Notes: a model not told the origin generated them from the letters alone. Positions 26,097 to 34,531 are shown, counted from the first letter of the stretch. The stretch is 64,000 nucleotides of DNA from Pseudomonadota bacterium (GCA_023411815.1 JAEYOJ010000066.1:32578-96577); one strand, 5' to 3'. Program-made: numbers and translations.

Positions 26097-26121
26097 GGCC
26101 GGGCCGGCAAAGGACCGGCCG
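26097..26121 (+). terminator. GC-rich hairpin after the acetyltransferase gene
   Basis: GGGCCGG and CCGGCC pair around CAAAGGA. The stem is GC-rich but no T-run follows directly, so its role as a terminator is uncertain. Confidence 0.4.
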
Positions 26122-26370
26122 GGCCTCCCGTCCGCTTTGCCCGGCTTGTCTGACCATTCCTTTTCAGCCGATGCGCAGGGGCCGGGATGCTTCTTGCCTT
26201 CCCTGGCTCCATTCAATAGGGACCTTCCTGACAGGGCAGACAGCTTCATGGATCAACCCAAGTTATTGGCTGGTCGCCGGAAGCGGTTGCTTGGCTTTTC
26301 GGTTGATCACGGTAGTTTTTCAATTCACTTTTCCAGCCCCGACGTTATCGGCCCGCCCGTGGAGGCGCGC

Positions 26371-27006
26371 ATGCTGCCCTTGTTTTTCAAAGGCCTGGTC
26401 ATTGGCTTCTCCATCGCCGCCCCAGTGGGCCCCATAGGCATCCTGTGCATCCGCCGCACCCTCGTCCAGGGCAGGCTATGGGGGCTCCTCACTGGTCTCG
26501 GCGCGGCCACGGCGGACGCATTCTATGGCCTGCTGGCCGCTTTGGGCTTGGCTTCCCTGTCAGGGCTGCTTGCCGGCGGATGGGCTTCCGACGCCTTGCG
26601 CCTGGCCGGCGGTCTGTTCCTGATCTGGCTGGCCTGGACCACTGTTCGTCCCAGGCCAAAGGGTTCCGGCGAGGGCGCTTCCGCCCCTGTTCGTCCGACG
26701 CGCGGGCTTTTGGGCGCATACGCCACGGCCTTGCTGCTGACCTTGACCAATCCCATGACCATCATGTCCTTTGCGGCCATTTTCGCGGGTCTTGGGTTGG
26801 GTGCCGCCGAGAGCTCCCTGGGGGCGGTCACCATGGTCGCGGGCGTCTTTGCCGGATCCTGCCTCTGGTGGCTGCTGCTTTCCGGAGGCACCAGCCTGTT
26901 CGGCTCGCTACTGACCGCAAGAACCCGCTGGATCGATCTGGCTTCTGGTACCGTATTGGCCGTCTTCGGCCTGGTCGCAGTGGGCTCGATTCTCGTCGGG
27001 GCATAG
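26371..27006 (+). CDS. LysE-family amino acid exporter
   Basis: A 211-residue inner-membrane protein with six predicted helices, matching the LysE/RhtB exporters. The family motif region PVGPIGILCIRRTLVQGR follows the first helix, and NPMTIMSF sits in the fourth segment. GGAGG six bases before ATG 26371 fixes the start; the longer frame to 26137 adds unrelated sequence. The substrate is unknown. No LysG-type regulator is adjacent. Confidence 0.85.
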   Translation: MLPLFFKGLVIGFSIAAPVGPIGILCIRRTLVQGRLWGLLTGLGAATADAFYGLLAALGLASLSGLLAGGWASDALRLAGGLFLIWLAWTTVRPRPKGSGEGASAPVRPTRGLLGAYATALLLTLTNPMTIMSFAAIFAGLGLGAAESSLGAVTMVAGVFAGSCLWWLLLSGGTSLFGSLLTARTRWIDLASGTVLAVFGLVAVGSILVGA

Positions 27007-27247
27007 CTCGTACGCCTTACGCGCTTTGATCTGCTCGGCAATTCCCGCGCGTAAAACGAAAAACCTTCTGTGAACCGCTTCGGGGAGAAACCGGGAGCGG
27101 AGTCGGATGCGACGACTGAAGGTGCACGTCATTCAGGCCGGGATCGCTTTCCAATATACCAAAACCGCACCGGATTCCATTTTCCGCCTTGTTCCCTGCC
27201 CTGTTTTTGGTTAGACGTTTGAACACTTGTGCGGAGAAAGTAATAGT

Positions 27248-27967
27248 ATGCTTCGAACCACTTTTTTCTTTATCTTTTATCCTCTGGTGACTGTTGTTAC
27301 CAGCGTTCTTTGTATTATCGTTGGCAGGTCTTTCGCCAATAAACCTGCTGACTTCTTCCAGCGCATATGGGCCAAGACCTGTTTGGTCTTGGCCGGCATC
27401 AAGGTCGAGGCGGACCTCTCGGCCCTGGACCCCGCGCAGACCTATGTGTTCATGGCCAACCACCAGAGCAATTTCGATATCCCCCTCCTTACCGCCTGCC
27501 TCGATCGCTGGTCCGTACGCATGGTGGCAAAGGAGAGTTTGTTTAGAATCCCCATCTTTGGCATGGCCTTGCGCCGCGTGGGCCACATCTCCATTGATCG
27601 GGCCAATATGCGCAAGGCCATGCAGGCCATCCAGGAAGCCGTTGATATCGCCAACTCGGGGATCAGCATTGTCATCTTTCCCGAAGGCACTCGCAGTCGT
27701 GATTTCTCCCAGCTCCAGGAATTCAAGGCTGGCGGTTTCATCCTGGCCATCAAGTGTGATTTGCCCGTGGCTCCGCTTGTCATGTCAGGAAGCGGGGAGA
27801 TCATGACCAAAGGCCATTGGTTCATCCGGCCGGGTACGGTCAGGATCAAGGCCTTGCCGCCCGTGGCGACCGGCAGCTATAGTCTTAAGGAACGGGAGCA
27901 GTTCAAGGAAAACCTGCAGCAGGCCATGAATGGGGCCTACCTGGAGATGCACAGGCATGGCGGATAG
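27248..27967 (+). CDS. plsC: 1-acyl-sn-glycerol-3-phosphate acyltransferase
   Basis: Adds the second acyl chain to lysophosphatidic acid in phospholipid synthesis. It is 239 residues. An N-terminal membrane segment (TTFFFIFYPLVTVVTSVLCI) is followed by the acyltransferase motifs NHQSNFD (HX4D) and FPEGTRS. ATG 27248 is preferred; a TTG at 27227 is also in frame and nearer the GGAG site. The 3' end overlaps the ribonuclease J start by 11 bases, pointing to co-translation. Confidence 0.88.
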   Translation: MLRTTFFFIFYPLVTVVTSVLCIIVGRSFANKPADFFQRIWAKTCLVLAGIKVEADLSALDPAQTYVFMANHQSNFDIPLLTACLDRWSVRMVAKESLFRIPIFGMALRRVGHISIDRANMRKAMQAIQEAVDIANSGISIVIFPEGTRSRDFSQLQEFKAGGFILAIKCDLPVAPLVMSGSGEIMTKGHWFIRPGTVRIKALPPVATGSYSLKEREQFKENLQQAMNGAYLEMHRHGG

Positions 27968-29621
27968 CCGCAAGCACTTCACACTTTCCCCCCTGGGCGG
28001 CCTGGGGGAAATCGGCCTCAATTGCATGGTCCTCGAGTGCGGGGATTCCATGATCATGATCGATTGCGGGATCATGTTTCCAGAGGATTACCTCTTCGGT
28101 ATCGACATCGTCATACCGCGCTTCGATTTCGTGCTGGCGCGCAAGGAAAAGCTCAAGGGCATAGTCATCACCCACGGCCACGAGGATCATATAGGCGCCT
28201 TGCCCTGGCTGCTGCCCTATGTGGATGCCCCGATCTACAGCTCGCGTTTCACACTCGCGCTTATCGAGTCCAGACTCAGGGAGCACGACCTGGACCGCTA
28301 TGTGGACCTGCGACCGGTCGAGAGCCGGCAACGCGTTGAGTTCGGCGACATTGCCGTGAATTTTTTCCGCGTGTGCCACTCCATCATCGAGGGCTTCGGC
28401 CTGGGCATCGAGACGCCCATGGGTCGCATCGTGCACACCGGTGATTTCAAGATCGACCGCACGCCGCTGGATGACACCAACGTAACGGACCTGCAGGGCT
28501 TCGCCGAGTTCTCTGCCCCCGGCGTGCAGCTTATGCTTTCGGACTCCACGAACGTGGAGCGCGACGGCTATGCCCTTACCGAGCGCGAGATCAAGCAATC
28601 GCTATCGGAGATATTCGCCAAGGCCACGGGCCGCATCCTGGTCACGCTCTTTTCCAGCCATGTCCAGCGCATGCAGGAGATCATCGACCTTGCTGAAACC
28701 TGCGGCCGGAAGGTGGCCATCAGCGGTCGGTCCATTCAGAACAACGTGGATATGGCCCGCAACTTGGGCTATCTGCGCGCGGAAGAGTCCATCTTCGTGT
28801 CCATGGACAGCGTGTCCGATTACCCCGACGATCAGATCGTCCTGCTGCTCACCGGTTCACAGGGCGAACCCCTGTCTTCCCTGACGCGCTTGGCCATGGG
28901 CGAGCACCGCCAGATGCGCATCAAGGAAGGCGATCTCGTGCTCATGAGCTCCCGTTTCATCCCGGGCAATACGCGAGCCATCACCAAGGTCATCAATCGG
29001 CTCTATAAATTGGGCGCCGAGGTGCTTTACGAGCGGGTTTCGGGCATACACGCCTCGGGCCATGCCCACCGAGAAGAGCTGTGCCAGATGCTGCGCACCG
29101 TGAACCCCAAGTTCTTCATTCCCGTGCACGGCGAGTACCGCCACCTGGTCAAGCATTCGCGTTTGGCCGTGGAGTGCGGCGTGGCCAAGGAGCGATCCCT
29201 TATCCTTGAAGACGGTCAGCCAGTGCGCTTCTTCGACGACAACACCATCCGCCTGATGGACCGCATCACCGTCGAGCACATCTACGTGGACGGCAAGGGC
29301 GTGGGCGACGTGGGTTCCAGCGTGCTCAAGGAGCGGCAACTTCTGGCCGGCGAAGGGTTGGTCATCGTCAATCTTGTCATAGACGAGAAGACGGGAGAGA
29401 TCGCCCTGGGCCCGGAAATCACCTCCAAGGGTTTTGTCTTCGAGCAGCACTATGCTCACTTGCTGGAAGACGCCAAGTGTATCGTGCTGGACATCTTCGA
29501 GAACATCCCGCCCGGCGAGATACAGAAACTTAAGGACAGGATACGCGGCAGCCTGCGGCGGTTCTTCCGCAAGGTGCTCGACCGCGACCCGGTGGTGGTT
29601 CCAGTCGTGATTTCACTGTAG
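27957..29621 (+). CDS. rnj: Ribonuclease J
   Basis: A beta-lactamase-fold endo/5' exoribonuclease for mRNA decay and rRNA maturation; 554 residues. The metal-binding motif HGHEDH (residues ~71-76), the beta-CASP block with GRSIQNN, and the C-terminal HASGHAH and PVHGEYRH motifs are intact. The start inside the 3' end of plsC is supported by family length; an in-frame ATG at 27930 would add nine residues. Ribonuclease J is typical of Firmicutes and many deltaproteobacteria. Confidence 0.92.
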   Translation: MADSRKHFTLSPLGGLGEIGLNCMVLECGDSMIMIDCGIMFPEDYLFGIDIVIPRFDFVLARKEKLKGIVITHGHEDHIGALPWLLPYVDAPIYSSRFTLALIESRLREHDLDRYVDLRPVESRQRVEFGDIAVNFFRVCHSIIEGFGLGIETPMGRIVHTGDFKIDRTPLDDTNVTDLQGFAEFSAPGVQLMLSDSTNVERDGYALTEREIKQSLSEIFAKATGRILVTLFSSHVQRMQEIIDLAETCGRKVAISGRSIQNNVDMARNLGYLRAEESIFVSMDSVSDYPDDQIVLLLTGSQGEPLSSLTRLAMGEHRQMRIKEGDLVLMSSRFIPGNTRAITKVINRLYKLGAEVLYERVSGIHASGHAHREELCQMLRTVNPKFFIPVHGEYRHLVKHSRLAVECGVAKERSLILEDGQPVRFFDDNTIRLMDRITVEHIYVDGKGVGDVGSSVLKERQLLAGEGLVIVNLVIDEKTGEIALGPEITSKGFVFEQHYAHLLEDAKCIVLDIFENIPPGEIQKLKDRIRGSLRRFFRKVLDRDPVVVPVVISL

Positions 29622-30013
29622 ATCCTCGCCATCCAGCGAGGTTGTACCTTCTTCGGCTCAGTTCCCTACACTCGCGGACTTCGTTCCGGCGCCAACATGA
29701 GCACAAAAGGGGAGAGGCATCGCTTCTTCCCTTTTATCGTATTGCAGGCTCTTCGCCTGCCAAGCCACTGCCTTGGTGCTGCCGCCCTTGAAGCCAGGCG
29801 TCCCATCCTCCCCTGAAAGATCAAAGCAGGCCTGAACTTCGCGGCGTGGCCACCTGCGGCTCGAGAGCCTTCCAGCAAAACCCTGATGTTCAATGACGAT
29901 GCCGACAGCGTGGGGTTCAGCGTTGCCGGCGAGCATCTACTCAACATGCCTGTACGGATTGCTTCCGCCACCCCGCCTGATGACAATGCCGGCGGAGCGA
30001 GCATGAGCCCGCA
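29622..30013. other. Intergenic region after rnj, possibly with a decayed reading frame
   Basis: 392 bases. A short GC-rich hairpin (CCTCGC-CATCCA-GCGAGG, 29624-29641) follows rnj. A plus-strand stretch from about 29816 to 30062 stays open after a TGA and has coding-like third positions, but it has no ribosome-binding site and overlaps the next gene, so it is not called. Confidence 0.5.
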
Positions 30014-30253
30014 TCAGATCCGCTTAACGCTCAACTTGTCTTCGAAGTGGGCGCGCACCTGATACTGTTTTTTCCCGGAGTCAAATGTGTAGTCCGTGTC
30101 CGGGAAGAGTTGGATCGTCGGAGTGAACGCATCCCCGATGAATACGTCCTTGGCTTCGCCGTTGGGCTCGAAGCGTACGATTTCTCCGTTTTCAAGACGC
30201 ACCAAATCCTCGTGATGAAGCTCGATCGGAAGATCGGTTTCCTTGAATTCCAT
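30014..30253 (-). CDS. Hypothetical protein
   Basis: A 79-residue acidic protein with no motif that I recognise. It is predicted to be mostly beta-strand, with alternating hydrophobic and charged residues and no cysteine or membrane segment. The perfect AGGAG six bases before ATG 30253 and a plausible minus-strand promoter at 30343-30371 make it a likely real gene. It stands alone and points toward rnj. Confidence 0.65.
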   Translation of the reverse strand: MEFKETDLPIELHHEDLVRLENGEIVRFEPNGEAKDVFIGDAFTPTIQLFPDTDYTFDSGKKQYQVRAHFEDKLSVKRI

Positions 30254-30342
30254 GGCGCACTCCTAGGTTGAGGGTTTGTCTCCCTCGCCCTCTGTCGCGG
30301 CTGGCCACGCCGGTCTTTGTTTCTTCATACTCCGTTCGGCAA

Positions 30343-30371
30343 ATAATACAACATGACGTTTCATATGTTCA
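30343..30371 (-). promoter_or_regulatory. Possible promoter of the 79-residue protein gene
   Basis: On the minus strand TGAACA (30371-30366), 17-base spacer, TATTAT (30348-30343). Confidence 0.45.
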
Positions 30372-30484
30372 TATTTGGCCATCACTCCATCCTCCGTGCA
30401 ATGTTGACCAAAATAGTAGGAATCTGTTTAGTAAGGAACATTGCGTCCTTATACTTTGTTTCTTGTTTCATATCCTAATTATCT

Positions 30485-30513
30485 TTGACTGCAGTTTTGT
30501 AATTGTTGATAGT
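30485..30513 (+). promoter_or_regulatory. Probable promoter of the HU-like gene
   Basis: TTGACT (30485-30490), 17-base spacer, GATAGT (30508-30513), leaving a leader of about 35 bases with TAGGAGG before the start. Confidence 0.5.
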
Positions 30514-30555
30514 GAACTAGTTTTTGACATTATAAACTATTAGGAGGAAGTGGTC

Positions 30556-30906
30556 ATGGTAAATATGGATTTCCCAGGCGTATGCTATGCTTGTGCCGAT
30601 GAAGAGTGCAATGTTGAATACGCCGATGTTGATGCGGCAAGGACTCGCGTTCGTGAAACTCCAATGTCTGGTTATACAAAAACGATCGTTAAAAATTTGC
30701 AAAGCACATTTCCAGAGAAATTCTCCTCTGAGGAAGAAGCCTATCTGGCTTTGGATGTCATGAAGGCCATTATTGCCATGGGACTGAACAACAATGATTC
30801 GGTCGATATCCAGGGGTTGGGAACTTTCAAGACCAAGGAGGAGAGTGGCCACAAGGTTGTGACCTTCTCTCCCGAAACAGCCTTGACCGAGGCTCTCAAT
30901 AGGTAG
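30556..30906 (+). CDS. Divergent HU/IHF-like DNA-binding protein
   Basis: A 116-residue protein whose second half resembles the HU fold: helical SGYTKTIVKNLQ and the turn VDIQGLGTFKTK followed by VVTFSPETALTEALN. It lacks the typical HU arm motif RxRxGxNPxTG, and its N-terminal 35 residues, with a CYAC pair and a lone Cys, are foreign to HU. DNA binding is therefore inferred, not certain. ATG 30556 is preferred because AGGAGG (30542-30547) lies eight bases upstream; GTG 30550 is too close. Codon use looks more AT-rich than its neighbours. A perfect 11-bp hairpin follows. Confidence 0.65.
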   Translation: MVNMDFPGVCYACADEECNVEYADVDAARTRVRETPMSGYTKTIVKNLQSTFPEKFSSEEEAYLALDVMKAIIAMGLNNNDSVDIQGLGTFKTKEESGHKVVTFSPETALTEALNR

Positions 30907-30908
30907 AT

Positions 30909-30941
30909 TCCTGCTCCGGCCCGAAGGGAGCCGGAGCAGGA
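30909..30941. terminator. Hairpin after the HU-like gene
   Basis: TCCTGCTCCGG pairs perfectly with 30931-30941 around CCCGAAGGGAG. No T-run follows. Confidence 0.5.
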
Positions 30942-30975
30942 TGCTCGATGCAAGGCATTCGCGTGTACGGAAGAC

Positions 30976-31158
30976 ATGCAGAAAAGATATATGCTTCTCA
31001 AATGCGGCAGTGATGGATGCACGAATCCTATCGACTGCATTACGGCCAGTTGCATGGATGAGGCCAAGGAGGCGCTTGAATGGATGCGCACGCATCATCC
31101 GGAGCGGCCTGAATTGAAGCTGGGAGTTGGCGAATTCTTTGAAATCCTGGACGAGTAA
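30976..31158 (+). CDS. Small hypothetical protein, possibly interrupted
   Basis: A 60-residue protein with four cysteines in CGSDGCTNPIDC and ASC, then the acidic helix DEAKEALEWM. The ribosome-binding site is GGAAG just before ATG. After the TAA stop at 31156-31158 the same frame stays open for 28 codons (31159-31242, TAA at 31243-31245). That part codes a coding-like basic tail beginning HCSPEEWKAGLAKLEG. The gene may thus have been shortened by a nonsense change, or the downstream part may be chance. I recognise no family. Confidence 0.5.
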   Translation: MQKRYMLLKCGSDGCTNPIDCITASCMDEAKEALEWMRTHHPERPELKLGVGEFFEILDE

Positions 31159-31366
31159 CACTGCTCGCCCGAGGAATGGAAGGCTGGACTGGCCAAGCTT
31201 GAAGGCAAAAAAAGTCGCACACCCGTGCAAGGGGTCAAGCGGTAAGCCTTGATATTTTTGTGCTCGCTAAGTGTATTCGGCCGGACGGGAGCGTTCGGGG
31301 TGCCCGCGCGGGCCTGCTGGATATATCGGCGTAAAGGATGCGCCTGAATTCCCTACAGGAGGAGTC

Positions 31367-31786
31367 ATGAAGATCCTGGCTGCCATCGATCAATCCGCCT
31401 ACGCGGAAAACGTATTGGCCAAGGCCATCGATTTGGCCAAGCGCGAGGAGGCCGAGCTTACGATCCTGAGTGTGGTCGAGCCCAATTTCGCTGATGCCGC
31501 CGAGATCGGCGCACAGCAGGTCATATTCGAGCAGTTCCGAAAGAGTGCCGAGACGCTTGTCGGCAACGCCCAGCAGAAAGCAAAGGACAAAGGCGTCGCC
31601 GCCAAGGCCCTAGTCCTCGAAGGAACTTCCGTGGCCAACAAGATCGTTCAGCATGCCGAGCAGCACGGCGTGGACCTGATAGTCATGGGGCATAAAGGCC
31701 GCTCGGCGATCGAACGCTTCCTCGTCGGCAGCGTGGCGAGTCGGGTCATGTCCTACGCACCGTGCTCGGTGCTCGTGGTGCGCTGA
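31367..31786 (+). CDS. Universal stress protein (UspA family)
   Basis: A 139-residue single-domain Usp. It begins MKILAAIDQSAYAENVL and carries the ATP-binding signature GHKGRSAIERFLVGSVAS (G-2x-G-9x-G-S) near residues 110-127. AGGAGG four bases before ATG 31367 fixes the start; the longer open frame has no support. Usp proteins help survival under starvation and oxidative stress. It heads a run of stress-type genes (coiled-coil membrane protein, RidA, hemerythrin). A hairpin at 31817-31843 may end its transcript. Confidence 0.88.
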   Translation: MKILAAIDQSAYAENVLAKAIDLAKREEAELTILSVVEPNFADAAEIGAQQVIFEQFRKSAETLVGNAQQKAKDKGVAAKALVLEGTSVANKIVQHAEQHGVDLIVMGHKGRSAIERFLVGSVASRVMSYAPCSVLVVR

Positions 31787-31816
31787 CAAGGGGTGGAAAT
31801 CCTGGACCTGCGCCCG

Positions 31817-31843
31817 CCTGCTCATTCCATCTGAATGAGCAGG
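31817..31843. terminator. Hairpin after the universal stress protein gene
   Basis: CCTGCTCATT pairs perfectly with AATGAGCAGG around CCATCTG. No clear T-run follows. Confidence 0.45.
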
Positions 31844-31913
31844 ATGGGCTTTGCGCGCGACTCGTCGTTTGGGGCGGCAACAATCAGCAAGCACATGCCG
31901 GGAGGACAGGATC

Positions 31914-32459
31914 ATGGCCGAAGGCGGAAATACGTCTAAAGGCAGGCAGAACCAGGAACGCACGACTACCTATCTTGATCTCAGCGTATTGCGGAGCACC
32001 AAGGATACGGCCCGCGCGGCCCTTGCGATGGCAATAGTCGCGATCATTCTCTGCGGTGGGTTGGCCGCCTATACGCATAATGCGCTCCAGAAGATGGGGG
32101 CAACGGATAGCCAGTCCCAGGAGCAGGCGGCGAGCCTGACCGAGCAGATGACCTCCCGGCTGGACGGCATGGACACCGCCGTGGACCAGCGCCTCTCAAC
32201 GGTGAGTTCCGACATGGAACAGCGCATCGCTGCTCTCGAACAATCCATGGCTGCCAGACTGCGGTCAGTGGAATCCCAGGCCATGAACCCCAAGCAGGTC
32301 ACTCAACAGATCAACGCTCATCAGGCGCGCTCGGCATTGCTCGAAGTCTCCGCTCAAGCCGAAACTCTTGGGAGCCGGATCGAAGATCCCCAAATCCAGG
32401 CTAAGCTTGTGCAAGTCCGGAAGCTGCTGAATGAATTGGAGCAGGGTCTGCGCAAGTGA
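31914..32459 (+). CDS. Membrane-anchored coiled-coil protein, function unknown
   Basis: A 181-residue protein with a short cytoplasmic N-terminus, one membrane helix at about 35-57 (LAMAIVAIILCGGLAAYT) and a long helical C-terminal part. That part has repeated Leu/Ala heptads rich in Gln, Ser and Glu, typical of a coiled coil. GGAGG eight bases before ATG 31914 fixes the start. I recognise no catalytic motif. Its position between Usp and RidA suggests a stress-related or envelope role, but this is context only. Confidence 0.65.
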   Translation: MAEGGNTSKGRQNQERTTTYLDLSVLRSTKDTARAALAMAIVAIILCGGLAAYTHNALQKMGATDSQSQEQAASLTEQMTSRLDGMDTAVDQRLSTVSSDMEQRIAALEQSMAARLRSVESQAMNPKQVTQQINAHQARSALLEVSAQAETLGSRIEDPQIQAKLVQVRKLLNELEQGLRK

Positions 32460-32661
32460 CATGTGCAGTCCCGGACAGCGCTGCAATGCGAGCGCGTAGC
32501 ACCACGGCGTCTGGATAGACATATGTGTTGCGCTTTTCTTGTTAAATAAAATCAGGTATTTTTCGCCTTCGACGGGCCGACGCACAGGAAACCAAGGCTG
32601 TGCGTTGACGGCTTGCAATCCAGCACAGGCGCCACCAGGAAACGCGGCGCACGAGGGAAAC

Positions 32662-33054
32662 ATGACCAAGCAACGCATCAGCACTCCCGAGGCCCCGGCG
32701 GCCCTGGGGCCCTACTCGCAGGGAGTGGCGAGCGGCAATCTCCTGTTCGTTTCAGGGCAGACGCCCATTGATCCTGCCACAGGCGCGCTCGTAGCTGGCA
32801 GTATCGAGGAGTCCACGCGTCAGGTCATCAAGAACATCCGGGCCATTCTGCAAGCGGCCGGAGCAGACCTGGAGCACGTGCTCAAGACCACGGTCTTCCT
32901 GACTGACATGGGCAACTTCAAGCGCATGAATGCGGTCTATGCGGAATTCTTCACGGGCACGCCTCCGGCCCGTTCGACGATTCAGGTTTCGGCTCTGCCC
33001 ATGAACGCCGAGGTGGAGATCGAAGCCATCGCCAAGTTGCCGGAAAAAGCTTAG
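32662..33054 (+). CDS. ridA: RidA family reactive imine/enamine deaminase
   Basis: RidA removes reactive 2-aminoacrylate and related imines made by pyridoxal enzymes. It is 130 residues, standard length. The family motifs SPEAPAALGPYSQG-like (here TPEAPAALGPYSQGV), FVSGQTPIDP, the arginine in PARSTIQV and the C-terminal EVEIEAIA are all present. The start is ATG 32662 with GAGG upstream; the longer open frame to 32539 is rejected on family length. A T-rich hairpin about 130 bases downstream probably ends transcription. Confidence 0.92.
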   Translation: MTKQRISTPEAPAALGPYSQGVASGNLLFVSGQTPIDPATGALVAGSIEESTRQVIKNIRAILQAAGADLEHVLKTTVFLTDMGNFKRMNAVYAEFFTGTPPARSTIQVSALPMNAEVEIEAIAKLPEKA

Positions 33055-33369
33055 CCGACGCAAGCGCATGACAAACTGCGGCATCGGTCATCCCTTGGTA
33101 TTAGAGAGTCATTCCAGAGGCTTATTTCTAAACGAATAGCTTGCTTGGTTTATTTGTCCAAGGAAAATGGAAATGGGCCAAGTCCAAAGGCTCGGATTGC
33201 TTCGGCGGCCGGGCCTTTTTTATTGCCATACATCCTACGCGCCCCTTCCCGCTCCTCCGACAGCCTTCCAGTGGCTTCAGGGCTATGAAAGGGAGGGAGT
33301 ATCGCCGGACTTCGACTGTATGCGACGGGACCGATAATCTTCAGAAGAAAAAACCAGGAGGAACACGAG
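33055..33369. other. Intergenic region ridA-hemerythrin
   Basis: 315 bases, no gene. AT-rich near 33090-33180, with the terminator 33187-33221 in the middle. The promoter of the hemerythrin gene should lie to the right but has no clear hexamers. Confidence 0.6.
33187..33221 (+). terminator. Terminator downstream of ridA
   Basis: AAGGCTCGG pairs with CCGGGCCTT (one T-G pair) around a 13-base loop and is followed by a run of six Ts. Confidence 0.75.
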
Positions 33370-33828
33370 ATGGCGCAGCACCAGCTACTCAAGCATCTCC
33401 ACCAGGAGCACCAGGAAGTGAAGAACATCCTGCGCAAGCTGGTCAAGGCATCCGAAGCCGACCGGCAGCAGTGGCTCGACCAGCTTCGCGAGAACCTCAT
33501 CCCTCATATGGAAGCCGAGGAAAAACATATTTATCCAGCTTTGAGTAAACAGGGTGGCGAGGTCAAGGAGGCGGCCTTGGAAGGGATCGAGGAGCATTCC
33601 GCGGCGAAATACGTCTGCAAGCAGCTTTTCGACGCAGGCACATCGGACGAGACCTTCAAGGCCAAGGCCAAGGTCCTCATGGAGATGATCCAGCATCATA
33701 TCCAGGAGGAAGAGAGCGAAATCTTCGATGATATCGAGGACTCCTTCTCATCCCAGGAACTGGATAACATGTTCAGCAAATTCGAGCAGGAAGAGCAGAG
33801 CCAGAAAAAGAAGGCCAAAGCAGCCTGA
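33370..33828 (+). CDS. Hemerythrin HHE cation-binding domain protein
   Basis: A 152-residue four-helix bundle with the di-iron HHE pattern: HQEHQEV in helix A, HMEAEEKHIYPAL in helix B, EEHSAAK in helix C and HHIQEEESEIFDDI in helix D. The pattern is that of the DUF/HHE proteins used for oxygen or NO sensing or iron handling in anaerobes; which one applies here is not known. AGGAGG upstream fixes the start. The Lys-rich end follows a Gln-rich tail. A GC hairpin (33847-33868) follows the stop. Confidence 0.88.
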   Translation: MAQHQLLKHLHQEHQEVKNILRKLVKASEADRQQWLDQLRENLIPHMEAEEKHIYPALSKQGGEVKEAALEGIEEHSAAKYVCKQLFDAGTSDETFKAKAKVLMEMIQHHIQEEESEIFDDIEDSFSSQELDNMFSKFEQEEQSQKKKAKAA

Positions 33829-33846
33829 TCCCCTGCCGGGACTGTT

Positions 33847-33870
33847 CGGCGCGCCATCGGGCGCGCCGTT
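33847..33870. terminator. Hairpin after the hemerythrin gene
   Basis: CGGCGCGCC pairs perfectly with GGCGCGCCG around ATCG, followed by TT. Confidence 0.6.
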
Positions 33871-34019
33871 CATTATCGAGCTTCGCGAGCCGAACACAGT
33901 CGGCGCCTGACGGATTCGGCAACCTCCCCACTATTCATGGACACCTCAACCCAAGGACCGTTCATTTAAATTCCCAAAGCCGACAGGGTTTGGATCACCG
34001 TTTCTTTCGCATTTCTTGC

Positions 34020-34049
34020 TTGAAGCTTGGTCCCCTCTACAGGTATTAT
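34020..34049 (+). promoter_or_regulatory. Candidate promoter in the hemerythrin downstream region
   Basis: TTGAAG (34020-34025), 18-base spacer, TATTAT (34044-34049). It would give either a 320-base leader for the gene at 34373 or a separate small RNA. Confidence 0.5.
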
Positions 34050-34372
34050 TATCATTTTTTCTGTCTATGTGTATTGGAGCAGAGCCATCCACGGCACAGA
34101 TGTGCGTTCCCTCATGGACCAAGAAAAATGCGCAGCAACGAGGCATTCTTGCGTGAGAGATTGACCCTGGGGAAACCATGGACTGCCAAGCCGAAGCTCC
34201 CTAGCTGCTCTGAACATAAGTCGGTCTATGGATAAAGGAGATATCCCTGAAACAGTCCACTGATGCTGGAGTCTGATGGAGTTAAGTTGAGTGCCAGGAG
34301 GGATTGGAAGCACGGTATGGAAATTGAATAATGGAGGTACATTCCTTATCGCTTTGAAGTCAGGAGGAAACC

Positions 34373-34531
34373 ATGAATACGCAACTCGCGCTTATGATCC
34401 TTGCAACGCTCGTCGTTGTGGTGCTGATCGTATCAGAGCTGCTGCCCATGCTGGTTGGAGACAACCGGGCAATAAATGATTACAATTTTACCAAAGCCAA
34501 GCGTAACGAGAAGCATCGCGGGATGTACTAA
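34373..34531 (+). CDS. Small single-span membrane protein (52 residues)
   Basis: A very short gene with a textbook ribosome-binding site: AGGAGG (34362-34367) five bases before ATG. The peptide has a hydrophobic helix at about 4-28 (LALMILATLVVVVLIVSELL) and a charged tail with NDYNFTKAKRNEKHRG, so it is probably a single-span inner-membrane protein with the tail inside. No homologous family is known to me. It lies alone in an AT-rich stretch between the hemerythrin gene and a hypothetical gene. Confidence 0.65.
   Translation: MNTQLALMILATLVVVVLIVSELLPMLVGDNRAINDYNFTKAKRNEKHRGMY

Larger units (their letters stand above)
30254..30555. other. AT-rich region between divergent small genes
   Basis: 302 bases clearly richer in A and T than the surroundings, especially 30440-30545. 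It holds promoters in both directions (30343-30371 minus, 30485-30513 plus). An open frame at 30268-30543 has no ribosome-binding site and is not called. Confidence 0.6.
33829..34372. other. AT-richer non-coding region after the hemerythrin gene
   Basis: 544 bases with no frame that looks like a gene. It holds the hemerythrin terminator and a good promoter at 34020-34049. From that promoter over 300 bases would be transcribed before the small membrane protein begins. Confidence 0.6.

Noticed and set aside
29658..30004. Two minus-strand frames of 92 and 112 residues after rnj
   Set aside because: They overlap each other in different frames, have no ribosome-binding site and show no protein-like pattern.
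30268..30543. 91-codon plus-strand frame in the AT-rich gap
   Set aside because: No ribosome-binding site; it covers promoter sequence for both flanking genes and its composition reflects low GC only.
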